NCBI RefSeq assembly: GCF_021568695.1
Contig: NZ_JAKGTI010000002.1
Location: forward strand, 62,001-126,000
From: Maritalea mediterranea
GTDB lineage: Bacteria; Pseudomonadota; Alphaproteobacteria; Rhizobiales; Devosiaceae
Direction: 5' to 3'
DNA length: 64,000 nt
Positions 22,116 through 30,285 of this stretch are shown here, piece by piece; positions within the stretch are counted from its first letter, which is position 1; the number at the start of each line of letters is the position of its first letter. The translations under genes were made by a program, and so were the position numbers. Below the pieces are notes generated by a model, which saw nothing but the letters and a program-made list of their open reading frames with translations, was not told the origin of the DNA and did not search any database.

Positions 22116-23822
22116 TCAGGATGCTTTAGAGAATGCACTGCCCTGCTGCCGCTGGGTCGAACCATTCAACCGGAAGACCTCAACAATTTGATCCAGCTCG
22201 GCCGTTTGACCTTCCGTCTGCTCGATTGCCGCATTGGTTTCCTCCACCAGCGCCGCATTATGCTGGGTCATTTCTTCCAATGTCTTCATGGAGTGGGTTA
22301 CCCCGTCGATTGAACTGGCCTGAGCTTCACTTTGCTCGGCAATAGCCTCCATAAGTTCGGTCATCTCCCGCACAGCGCTTACAATCCCGGTCAAACTCTC
22401 AGACGCCTGCGACACCAATTGCGTGCCACCTTTCACTTCGCTGGAGGATTGCTCAACCAGATTTTTCACATCTGAAGAGGCCTCCGCCGCAGATTGCGCA
22501 AGCCGCCGCACTTCCACTGCAACCACGGCAAAGCCTTGCCCTGCTTCACCAGCGCGAGCCGCTTCAACCGAAGCATTCAACGCCAGCAAATTGGTTTGAA
22601 ACGCAATGTCATCGATAAGCGAGATAATATCCGAAATCTTGCCAGATGCTTCGGTGATGCGGGCCATCGCATCGTTGGCATCCGCCATCACAGTAGCCCC
22701 TTCATTTGCGGTATGCTGGGCCTGCCGCGCCGAAGCCCGCGCATTCTGAGCGCGTTTCGAGTTTTCAGCAACGGTTTCGGAAAGCTGATACATGGCATTT
22801 GACGTTTCTTCCAAAGTCGACGCTTGCTTCGACGTACGCGCATTCAAATCGACCACGCCAGACAAAATATCACTTGTCGCCGTGCGCAATGTGCCAGATG
22901 TCTGCTTGAGCTGCCCAATCACATCTGTCAGTTTTTCGGCCACCCGGTTGGTGTCGGTTTTCAATTGGTCGAATGCGCCATGATAGTTGCCGGACATGCG
23001 TTGTGTCAGGTCCGCATCCGCCAATGCAGACAAAACACGACCCGTTTCGCTCACACCGCGATCGACCTCCTGCACCAACGCATTGATGTCATGTGCAAGA
23101 TTGTTGAGCGCCTCATTATTGAAATCCCGGTCAACACGGCGAGAAAAGTCGCCCTTGCTCGCCGCTGCCACCACGCGGCCAAACTCTTCTTGCAAATCTT
23201 CCAGCATCCGCGCGCGCTCTGCCCGGTTAGCCTCAGATTTGCGTGCATCCTCTTCGCTCATCACCCGCACCTGATCTGCCTGCGCCGCCGCTTCTTCAGA
23301 TTTGGTATCCGCAAAGTCCAGCAAGCGCGTTGTGTTCCAGGTCATCCATACCAGGGCCAAGGCTTCAAAAATCAGCACAACCGCATGCAACAAGACCCGG
23401 CCAAATGAACCACCGCCGTAAAACACCAGAGAATCCAGGGTCAGCCCCAATCCCAAATGGTGCACTGCCACAACAGCCGCCCCCACCAGAATGGCCCGAA
23501 AATCATAAAGCAATGCGCAAAGAGCCAGCGCGGCAAAGAACGTCATGTGCATATCAATTTGGTACGGATGCCCCTGAGCTGCGATCAACAAGGCAATCAC
23601 TTGCGCCATCATTACCGTCACCGCCAAATAGCGAAAAGCAGACGACCGACGATTCCAGAAAAACATACCTGCCAAAAACACCAGCCCGACAAGGGCAAGT
23701 CCTGCGCCCATGCCCAAAGCCCCTTGCACCAGAAACTCTGTCGCTGAAACGCATAAAAACAAGAGGATGGAGGCAACTGAAATCGCAATCGTTCCTCTAA
23801 CGCGCAGCTCTTCTACATTCAT
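22116..23822 (-). CDS. Methyl-accepting chemotaxis protein with integral-membrane sensor
   Basis: Protein of 568 aa. The N-terminus has about six hydrophobic spans within residues 11-163, including [16 protein letters not shown] (85-100) and AVHHLGLGL, a His-bearing membrane module found in some alphaproteobacterial receptors; there is no periplasmic ligand domain. A coiled linker (170-215) leads to HAMP-like segments (215-300) and the signalling domain (300-550). The hairpin tip reads [20 protein letters not shown] (412-431). Polar residues near the tip are intact for CheA/CheW contact. The ligand is unknown; membrane potential, lipid-soluble or heme-mediated sensing are possibilities only. 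Transcribed alone from a 400-base upstream region. Confidence 0.93.
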   Translation of the reverse strand: MNVEELRVRGTIAISVASILLFLCVSATEFLVQGALGMGAGLALVGLVFLAGMFFWNRRSSAFRYLAVTVMMAQVIALLIAAQGHPYQIDMHMTFFAALALCALLYDFRAILVGAAVVAVHHLGLGLTLDSLVFYGGGSFGRVLLHAVVLIFEALALVWMTWNTTRLLDFADTKSEEAAAQADQVRVMSEEDARKSEANRAERARMLEDLQEEFGRVVAAASKGDFSRRVDRDFNNEALNNLAHDINALVQEVDRGVSETGRVLSALADADLTQRMSGNYHGAFDQLKTDTNRVAEKLTDVIGQLKQTSGTLRTATSDILSGVVDLNARTSKQASTLEETSNAMYQLSETVAENSKRAQNARASARQAQHTANEGATVMADANDAMARITEASGKISDIISLIDDIAFQTNLLALNASVEAARAGEAGQGFAVVAVEVRRLAQSAAEASSDVKNLVEQSSSEVKGGTQLVSQASESLTGIVSAVREMTELMEAIAEQSEAQASSIDGVTHSMKTLEEMTQHNAALVEETNAAIEQTEGQTAELDQIVEVFRLNGSTQRQQGSAFSKAS

Positions 23823-24184
23823 TTTTGCATTCCCGGTTAAATTCAGAATTTGTTATATTTGGTATAAAGATGCCTGTGCGGCGTGAAAAATGTGTTACCT
23901 GAAGCCCCGATTTCGCCCCACCCAGAATGACATACTGTTGCAAAAAATGAAGCAAATCTCCGGATGACGACTGACTGGAGAACCAAAGAAGGTTTGGTTT
24001 TAAGATTGCTATGGGCGAACAGCCGCGTTTGAATATCATCGTGATGGTTTGTGGGGTGCGCCTCACCCTCAACCTCATCATCCAATTCTCAGTTGGCCTT
24101 CAACGTGATCGAGACGCGCATGTGTGCAAGGCCGGTGCAGATTTTTTGTGGGGCATTGGCGCACGCACCATTCAATGATCACCA
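23823..24184. other. Non-coding interval between tuf copy 2 and the chemoreceptor
   Basis: No credible gene. The part next to the chemoreceptor is AT-rich (TTGTTATATTTGGTATAAAG) and probably holds its promoter; no sigma-54, sigma-28 or CtrA-type site was recognised. Confidence 0.4.
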
Positions 24185-24214
24185 ACAAAAAAGGCGGCCC
24201 CAAAGGACCGCCTT
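24185..24214 (-). terminator. Intrinsic terminator of tuf copy 2
   Basis: On the minus strand AAGGCGGTCC pairs with GGGCCGCCTT (24214-24205 with 24200-24191; one G-U) around TTTG, followed by TTTTTTGTTGG. It lies 27 bases after the tuf stop. Confidence 0.92.
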
Positions 24215-24240
24215 AATTTCATTCGTCTTCTTAAAAAAGA

Positions 24241-25431
24241 CTACTCGATGATTTTGGCAACAACGCCGGCGCCCACGGTGCGGCCGCCTTCGCGGATCGC
24301 AAAGCGCAACTGCTCTTCCATCGCGATCGGCACGATCAACTCAACATTGACCTCAACACGGTCACCAGGCATCACCATTTCTGTACCTTCTGGCAAAGTC
24401 ACAACGCCGGTCACGTCAGTTGTACGGAAGTAGAACTGTGGACGGTAGTTGGTGAAGAATGGTGTGTGACGACCACCTTCGTCTTTGGTCAAAATGTACG
24501 CCTCACCAACAAATTTGGTGTGCGGGGTAACTGAACCGGGCTTACACAAAACCTGACCACGCTCAACTTGCTCACGGTCAATACCACGGATCAAGGCACC
24601 AATATTGTCACCAGCTTCACCGCTATCCAGCAGCTTGCGGAACATTTCAACGCCAGTCACAGTGGTTTTCTGTGTGTCTTTAATGCCAACGATCTCAACT
24701 TCTTCGCCAACATTGATCACGCCACGCTCAACACGACCGGTCACAACTGTACCACGGCCAGAAATTGAGAACACGTCTTCAATTGGCATCAAGAAAGGCT
24801 GGTCCTTAGGACGCGCTGGAGTTGGCACATAATCGTCAACAGCAGCCATCAGCTCAAGAATCTTGTTCTTGCCAATTTCGTCATCACGGCCTTCCAACGC
24901 CGCCAAAGCAGAACCGGCTACAATCGGAATATCGTCGCCTGGGAATTCGTAAGAAGAAAGAAGCTCACGCACTTCCATCTCAACCAATTCCAACAACTCT
25001 TCGTCGTCAACCTGGTCAACTTTGTTCAAGAACACAACAAGCGCTGGCACACCAACCTGACGGGCCAACAAAATGTGCTCACGGGTCTGTGGCATTGGGC
25101 CATCAGCTGCGTTCACAACCAAAATGCCGCCATCCATCTGCGCCGCACCAGTGATCATGTTTTTCACATAGTCAGCGTGGCCTGGGCAGTCAACGTGTGC
25201 GTAGTGACGGTTCTCTGTCTCATACTCAACGTGCGCTGTTGAAATGGTAATGCCGCGGGCTTTCTCTTCAGGCGCCTTGTCGATTTCGTCAAAAGCTGTG
25301 CCCTTACCACCAGTCGCCTCAGACAATACTTTCGTAATCGCTGCGGTCAATGTGGTCTTACCATGGTCAACGTGACCAATCGTCCCAATGTTTACGTGCG
25401 GTTTCGTCCGCTCAAACTTTTCCTTCGCCAT
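24241..25431 (-). CDS. tuf: Elongation factor Tu, copy 2 (stand-alone)
   Basis: 396-aa protein identical to the copy at 1873-3063 except Thr40 for Ser40. At DNA level I count about ten differences over 1191 bases, nine or so silent, and identity stops abruptly at both ends of the coding region. That pattern indicates ongoing gene conversion, as is usual for tuf pairs. It has its own GGAG ribosome binding site and terminator and no tRNA neighbours, unlike the tRNA-Tyr-Gly-Thr-tufB arrangement of many bacteria. Confidence 0.98.
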   Translation of the reverse strand: MAKEKFERTKPHVNIGTIGHVDHGKTTLTAAITKVLSEATGGKGTAFDEIDKAPEEKARGITISTAHVEYETENRHYAHVDCPGHADYVKNMITGAAQMDGGILVVNAADGPMPQTREHILLARQVGVPALVVFLNKVDQVDDEELLELVEMEVRELLSSYEFPGDDIPIVAGSALAALEGRDDEIGKNKILELMAAVDDYVPTPARPKDQPFLMPIEDVFSISGRGTVVTGRVERGVINVGEEVEIVGIKDTQKTTVTGVEMFRKLLDSGEAGDNIGALIRGIDREQVERGQVLCKPGSVTPHTKFVGEAYILTKDEGGRHTPFFTNYRPQFYFRTTDVTGVVTLPEGTEMVMPGDRVEVNVELIVPIAMEEQLRFAIREGGRTVGAGVVAKIIE

Positions 25432-25602
25432 GCGTATAATCTCCGTTCGCTTAGCATCCGGCTAATTATTTAAACACGGGACAGGTCCCCTGCCGGAATT
25501 CGATGCGTCTATTAACCCAAATTTTCCAAAGACAAAAGCCCTAATTTGCATCTTATTCATTGCAAACTTCTATTCGGCCGACTTTGGGTAAATTTGCTGC
25601 TG
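25432..25602 (-). promoter_or_regulatory. Upstream region of tuf copy 2
   Basis: 171 non-coding bases between the nucleoside hydrolase and tuf. GGGAC-AG-GTCCC (25478-25489) forms a short hairpin about 47 bases before the start codon on the transcribed strand. No convincing -35/-10 pair was fixed, although a separate strong promoter is expected for a tuf gene. Confidence 0.35.
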
Positions 25603-26559
25603 TTAGTTGTATCGACCAATCCGCTCAATTAAGAAATCAAAGAACATATCCCGATCAACACCGTAGGCCCATTGGGCGTTCGCCTGCTTGCCGGTCACCC
25701 CCCAAAAATCAACCGCCGTGTGCCCCCGCGTCAGCTCACTGCGGGTCTCAATTTCAATATGGCAGGGCTTGAGTTGAAACAGCTCCGGCTTCAGCATCCA
25801 CGCCACGGTACATGGATCATGCAAAGGCCCCCCTTCCGCGCTATATTTTGCCGCATCATACTGGCCGAAAAACTCAAGCATCCCCGCGCAGGATTTGGCG
25901 ACATCACTGCCCAATGCATTAAGGCGATCAACAATTTCGGGACTGGTCATCACCTTGTGGGTGACGTCCAGCCCAAACATGGCAATCGGCCGACCACATT
26001 TCATCACGATATCGGCCGCTTGCGGATCCACATAGATGTTGAACTCAGCCGAGGGCGTCACGTTGCCCGCCTCAAAGGAGGCCCCGCCCATAATGGCAAT
26101 CTGCTTGATCTTACCGGCAATATCCGGCGCCTTTTTCAGCGCCATCCCCAGATTGGTCATTGGCCCGGTGATCACCATTTCCACACTGTCATCGGCCGCG
26201 GCCCGCAAGGTCTCGATTATAAAGTCGACACCGTGCTGTGCCTGTTCAGGCAGGCTCGGTTCAAAAAACGCGATCCCGTCAATCCCGGTTTCGCCATGCA
26301 CATATTCAGCGGTGAACAATGGCTCCACCATCGGCCCTAAACAGCCAGCAAAAACCGGCACATCGCCGCGGCCCGCCATTTCCACCAGAATGCGACAGTT
26401 TATTTCCGTGCGAGCAAGCGGCACATTGCCACCAACGGCCACCACGCCGAGCACATCAAGCTCGGGCGCATTCAAGGCCAAAAACAGCATCAAGGCATCG
26501 TCTTGACCAGGATCACAATCGATAATTACGGGACGTTTATCTAAAACTGCAGCACACAT
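25603..26559 (-). CDS. Inosine/uridine-preferring nucleoside hydrolase family protein
   Basis: 318 aa from the ATG at 26559 (MCAAVLDKRPVIIDCDPG); a TTG four codons earlier is possible. The N-terminal DCDPGQDDA motif (about residues 14-22) supplies the calcium-binding Asp cluster of the IUNH fold, and the later motifs MITGPMTNLG and VDPQAADIV are also family-like. It hydrolyses the N-glycosidic bond of ribonucleosides to base and ribose; exact specificity cannot be read. Probably cytosolic (no signal peptide). Gap of about 95 bases to the DksA-like gene. Confidence 0.88.
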   Translation of the reverse strand: MCAAVLDKRPVIIDCDPGQDDALMLFLALNAPELDVLGVVAVGGNVPLARTEINCRILVEMAGRGDVPVFAGCLGPMVEPLFTAEYVHGETGIDGIAFFEPSLPEQAQHGVDFIIETLRAAADDSVEMVITGPMTNLGMALKKAPDIAGKIKQIAIMGGASFEAGNVTPSAEFNIYVDPQAADIVMKCGRPIAMFGLDVTHKVMTSPEIVDRLNALGSDVAKSCAGMLEFFGQYDAAKYSAEGGPLHDPCTVAWMLKPELFQLKPCHIEIETRSELTRGHTAVDFWGVTGKQANAQWAYGVDRDMFFDFLIERIGRYN

Positions 26560-26653
26560 AATGTCACTCAATGAGAATAAAAGATGGCGCCATCATAGAC
26601 AGCGGTCACGATGACGCAATCTCATATTTGACCAAGTGAACAAAAATGTGCGG

Positions 26654-26968
26654 TCACATACAGTTCTTGCACTTTGTGGCATAGGGTATGGCGTTCAGCC
26701 GTTCATCCGAAATATCTTCACCACATTCCACGCAAGTGCCAAAGGTGCCGTTTTTGATGCGGGTCAAGGCGTGCTCGATCTGCTGCAACTCAGCTTTGCC
26801 CGCATTGCCTAGGCCCTCCAGCATCTCATCATCCTCGCGCTCAACCGCACGCTCTTCTGTGTCTGGGTTCGGCTCATCGTCCAATTGGTCTTCAATATTG
26901 TGCAACCGGACATCTAATTCCTTTTGCCGGTCCAACAAGCGTTGTTTGTAGGTCTCAATATCTCGCAT
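26654..26968 (-). CDS. DksA/TraR-family C4 zinc-finger protein
   Basis: 104 aa. An acidic coiled-coil N-terminus (residues 5-75, DEPNPDTEERAVEREDDEM) is followed by the C4 finger C-V-E-C (about 85-88) and C-K-N-C (100-103). DksA relatives bind the RNA polymerase secondary channel. At 104 aa this is shorter than DksA proper (about 140-150), closer to the TraR/YbiI-type members, so it may not be a ppGpp cofactor. An excellent ribosome binding site (GAGGTGAT) precedes the ATG. It sits alone between the MATE locus and the nucleoside hydrolase. Confidence 0.88.
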   Translation of the reverse strand: MRDIETYKQRLLDRQKELDVRLHNIEDQLDDEPNPDTEERAVEREDDEMLEGLGNAGKAELQQIEHALTRIKNGTFGTCVECGEDISDERLNAIPYATKCKNCM

Positions 26969-27011
26969 AGATCACCTCTGATTTGGTTCTCTATTATATT
27001 GCATCAAACGC

Positions 27012-27037
27012 CTTGCGCCAAATTGATCTGGCGCAAG
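27012..27037 (-). terminator. Hairpin after the MATE gene
   Basis: CTTGCGCCA and TGGCGCAAG pair perfectly over 9 bp with an 8-base loop, 9 bases past the MATE stop at 27046. The following minus-strand sequence is GCGTTTGATG, a poor U-run, so termination would be weak or factor-assisted. Confidence 0.5.
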
Positions 27038-27045
27038 TCAAAAGC

Positions 27046-28439
27046 TTATGGCGCAGCGACAGGTAGGAACAGTCCAAACCGCAGACCACGGGACCGCTGA
27101 ACCGAAAAAAGCACAATCACCGTCAGACCAAACATGAGCAAATCACCGAGTGGTGAAGCAAACCATATTCCCCATTCGCCAAAAAATTGCGGCACAATCA
27201 GCAACAGGGGCAAACCGAACAAATAGTTCCGCGACAGGCTGAGAATTGCTGCCCGTTTTGCATCGCCAATGGCCTGAAAATACCCAGCCATCACATTGAT
27301 CGGCGCCCCGAGAAAGAAAAAGATCACCAGGACCGGTAAAATCCGCGCCGTCTCTGCAATCATCTCGGCATCGTCCACGAATATATCGGCAATGGCACGG
27401 GCTTGGGTTACAAAGATAATCTCCATCAAAAGCGCATAGGCAAATGCCACCCCGAGTGCCACCCGAATGCTGGTGTTCACCCGCAAAGGCAATTGGCCAC
27501 CATAATTGTTGCCCACAATTGACTGAAACGCCATGGACACGCCCAAGAGCGGCATAAAGGTGAAGGTCATCAAGCGGGTGATGATGCCATAGGCCCCTCT
27601 ACCGTGGCCTCATATTGGCTGGCATCGACCATTTTGAGCGTCGCCACCACCATGCCCGCGACCAGCGAGATCAACAAATAGTTCAAGCTCAAAGGTGCCC
27701 CAAGCGCCAGATTCTCCTTCGCCAGAGCAATAAAGGTGCCGCGTGGTGGCACAGAAAAGCCCAGTTTGGAATGCCCACGCATCCGATAGCCCATCAACAG
27801 GGCCAGCGCCAGCAATTGCGCCGCAACCGTACCCCAGGCTGAGCCAGCCACGCCCCAGCCCAACACGCCGATAAAGACATAATTGAAACCGATATTAAAC
27901 AGGGTCACGCTGGTGGACATAATCGCCATGGCCGCCATCTTGCCCTCGCTGCGCAAGGCATCGAACTGGATCGACAGCAGGAACATCCAGGGCGACGTGA
28001 ACATCAGAATGGACATATAGGTCCACGCCATGCGCGCCAGCTCATCATTGCCTTCGGTCACCCAGGCCACAAGCTGCGCGCCCCCAAAGATAAAGAACAC
28101 CATAAGGATGGCAGCAAGCCCGATCCCTAGCAAAATGGCGACAGCAAAGCTTTGCGCTGCCCCATGCAGATCATGCGCCCCAAAGCGCCGGGCGACAATT
28201 GACGCAAAACCGTTTGAGATCATATTGCTCAAAGCAATGATCAACATCTGAATCGGAAACATCATGGTGACAGCGGTTAACGCCGCCGCCCCCACATAGA
28301 CACCGAGAAAATAGGCATCCACCAGATTAAACAGGCCATTCACCGCCATGATCATCACGATCGGCGCCGCGGTCGACAGGAACAGCTTCCCCATCGGCTG
28401 GGTCAAATATTTATTACCTTCAACAACTTGTGCGGTCAT
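27046..28439 (-). pseudogene. MATE-family multidrug efflux transporter, frameshifted
   Basis: Two frames together encode one MATE protein of about 464 aa with some 12 spans. The first (28439-27570, 289 aa) ends in a frameshifted tail VEGPMASSPA. The second continues YGIITRLMTFTFMPLLGVSMA and runs to 27046. The break is at a run of four C (27594-27597, GGGG on the coding strand); a -1 or +2 change there joins the frames through the expected VEAYGIITR-type loop before span 8. MATE proteins export cationic drugs with Na+ or H+ antiport. Either the gene is inactivated, the base run is a sequencing error, or the frameshift is recoded. The start overlaps the DUF2239 stop (ATGA). Confidence 0.8.
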
Positions 28440-29059
28440 CTGGAATCACTTTCCTCAGTCTCTGGCACCAGAGAAGGGTCAAACGCCACGGCAGAAATCT
28501 GAATAATGTGTGCGCGCAACCCCTCGGGCCAGTCGGCAATAACATTGATAAATTCCTCTTCTTCCGCAGCGAAAAGCGCTCGGATCGCATCTTCATAATT
28601 GGGCAAATCGCCCGCCACCGCCGTCATCAAACGATAGGTGGATTGCTGCGCGGTGCGTTGGGCCGCCAACGGATCAGCCGCCTTCATCGCTTCACCCACC
28701 AGACGACGTAGCGTAACGGACGCCCCGCCCCGCTGCTGCGCCAACCATTCCCAATGTTTGGGCAGCAAGGTCACTTCCTTGCTCACCACGCCTAATTTGG
28801 GGCGACCCGGCTTTTTGACCTTGGTTTTGGATTCGGGCGGCTTTTGCTGTTTCTCCAGCCGCTCAAACACATCTTCCATGCTGCCGCGCAAATCCACCTC
28901 AATGGGCCGCGATTGCGCATGGTCGAAAATCAAAATCATGTCATTCGGATGCGCATCATGATGGCGCTTGACCTCATTCACCACCTCGACAAGCGGTCCA
29001 GTAGCGATGAGCTGCGGACCGACAAAAGCGGCGCAAAGCTGTTCAGGCGAATAATACAT
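28436..29059 (-). CDS. DUF2239 family protein
   Basis: 207 aa from the ATG at 29059 (AGGA 7 bases upstream; an in-frame TTG at 29065 is less likely). The middle carries the family's PGRPKLGVVSKEVTLLPKHW (about residues 82-101) and GGASVTLRRLV, and the C-terminal half has YRLMTAVAGDLPNYEDAIRALF. Function is unknown; the basic GRPKLG segment resembles DNA-contacting hooks but this is inference. It is translationally coupled to the MATE gene and driven by a promoter with two palindromic operators, suggesting a stress- or drug-induced pair. Confidence 0.75.
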   Translation of the reverse strand: MYYSPEQLCAAFVGPQLIATGPLVEVVNEVKRHHDAHPNDMILIFDHAQSRPIEVDLRGSMEDVFERLEKQQKPPESKTKVKKPGRPKLGVVSKEVTLLPKHWEWLAQQRGGASVTLRRLVGEAMKAADPLAAQRTAQQSTYRLMTAVAGDLPNYEDAIRALFAAEEEEFINVIADWPEGLRAHIIQISAVAFDPSLVPETEESDSR

Positions 29060-29084
29060 AGCCAATTCCTTTCATTGTCCACAG

Positions 29085-29127
29085 GTTTTACCCGGGTAAT
29101 TTAAAAGAGTCAATATTACCCGGGTAA
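29085..29127 (-). promoter_or_regulatory. DUF2239-MATE promoter with two TTACCCGGGTAA operators
   Basis: Minus-strand TTGACT (29113-29108) and TAAAAC (29090-29085) are spaced by exactly 17 bases. Perfect 12-bp palindromes TTACCCGGGTAA lie at 29116-29127, directly upstream of the -35, and at 29088-29099, overlapping the -10 and spacer; their centres are 28 bp apart. This is the layout of a repressor-controlled promoter. No regulator gene is adjacent, so it must act in trans. A TetR-like repressor is a guess from site shape. Confidence 0.8.
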
Positions 29128-29140
29128 AATTTTAAAATGC

Positions 29141-29173
29141 AAAAAAGAAGGCCGCTTTCGCGACCTTCTTTTT
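29141..29173. terminator. Intrinsic terminator after the esterase gene
   Basis: AAAGAAGG and CCTTCTTT flank a GC-rich CCGC-TTTC-GCG top, with A/T runs on both sides. It lies 17 bases past the esterase stop (minus strand: TTTTTTGC follows the stem) and insulates the DUF2239 promoter. Confidence 0.85.
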
Positions 29174-29189
29174 AAATATCTCATATATT

Positions 29190-30200
29190 TTAGTTATTTA
29201 GCGCATTCACCAAGGCTGGCAGCGATTGATCATATCTGTAATCCAGCGAGAAATGATCGTCCGGAAATTCCTCATACACATGCTCAATGCCACGTTTTTC
29301 CAATTGCTGGTGCATTTGTCGGGCGGGATAGACCATATTAAACCGGTCCTTGTCCCCACACTCAATCCACAGCATTTTTAGCTTTTTCAGATTGTCGCCA
29401 TACTGATCCAGCATCACAATCGGATCATAGGCCTTCCAGGCGGCCCATTTGGCCTCATTCAGCTCGCAGGTGTGCAGATCAACGGGCAAGCTCACCCCGC
29501 AATAAGCGTCAGGGTCTGGATCAAAACTCGCCCCCATCGCCAACAGCATCAGTGCGTGTATATCGTCGCCCTTATAGTGCGGCCCTTCATCAAATGCTTT
29601 CAGAAATTTTTCGAAGCTCATATCATGCGGTGCCAAGGCGCGAAGCACTTTTGGCATGTCGGGCAAAAACACCCATTCAAAGCCCATATCCGCCGAATGC
29701 ACCCCGGCCGCAGACCAGACTTTCGGATATTTCAACGCATGATACATGGCACCATATCCACCGGAGGAGCGGCCAAACACGCCGCGTCGTCCGGCACCCC
29801 CACAGCCGATCTTCTCCTCAATCGCGGGCAACATGTCTTCAATCAGAAAATCTTCCCACCGCCCCATGGCGATCGAGTTGATATATTGATTGCCGCCCAG
29901 GCCCGTGAAACCATCAGGCATCGCCACCACCACCGGCGGCAAGGTGCCTTCGGCAATCAGGCGGTCGAGCCGATGCGGCAGGCTTTCGCCAAAATTGCGC
30001 CAATTGGCGTGGGCCAGCCCGCTGCCGGTGAACCCGGCCAAATCGACCAGCAAGGGCAAGTCCTTACCATCATGCCCAAACGGCACATAAACGAGCACGT
30101 CACGACGATCCGCGTCGCCGATCATATTTTCAGCCAAAGCCTTGGATTGAAGTGTAAGACGGAAAAAGCTGCCGTCTGGCGTGGTCTTGTTATAGGGCAT
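29190..30200 (-). CDS. Alpha/beta-hydrolase, putative esterase family
   Basis: 336 aa. The nucleophile elbow is G-R-S-S-G-G (FGRSSGGYGAMYHALKYP, Ser near residue 145), with VVVAMPDGFTGLGGNQYINS before it, as in esterase D/Fes-type hydrolases (PF00756). Likely acid and His are in IECGDKDRFN (about 277-286) and DDHFSLDYR (about 315-323). No signal peptide, so probably cytosolic. The natural ester is unknown. The start codon directly abuts the T7 run of an upstream terminator, and its only AAGG ribosome binding site is in that terminator stem. Confidence 0.82.
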   Translation of the reverse strand: MPYNKTTPDGSFFRLTLQSKALAENMIGDADRRDVLVYVPFGHDGKDLPLLVDLAGFTGSGLAHANWRNFGESLPHRLDRLIAEGTLPPVVVAMPDGFTGLGGNQYINSIAMGRWEDFLIEDMLPAIEEKIGCGGAGRRGVFGRSSGGYGAMYHALKYPKVWSAAGVHSADMGFEWVFLPDMPKVLRALAPHDMSFEKFLKAFDEGPHYKGDDIHALMLLAMGASFDPDPDAYCGVSLPVDLHTCELNEAKWAAWKAYDPIVMLDQYGDNLKKLKMLWIECGDKDRFNMVYPARQMHQQLEKRGIEHVYEEFPDDHFSLDYRYDQSLPALVNALNN

Positions 30201-30252
30201 AAAAAAACCTTGGTTTGCGGGATCGTACGCGCCGATCCTATCAATCCAAGGT
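30201..30252 (-). terminator. Terminator/SD-sequestering hairpin ending at the esterase start codon
   Basis: On the minus strand CCTTGG (30251-30246) pairs with CCAAGG (30213-30208), continued by ATTG/CAAA-type pairing and an inner GGATCG/CGATCC stem (30238-30233 with 30225-30220). Seven T follow (30207-30201), then the esterase ATG (30200-30198). It is a good intrinsic terminator for the upstream diguanylate cyclase gene (stop at 30286), and its 3' arm contains AAGG, the only Shine-Dalgarno-like element for the esterase. Confidence 0.8.
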
Positions 30253-30285
30253 CAAACATCAACCATCATAAAAAGGCTATCGCGC

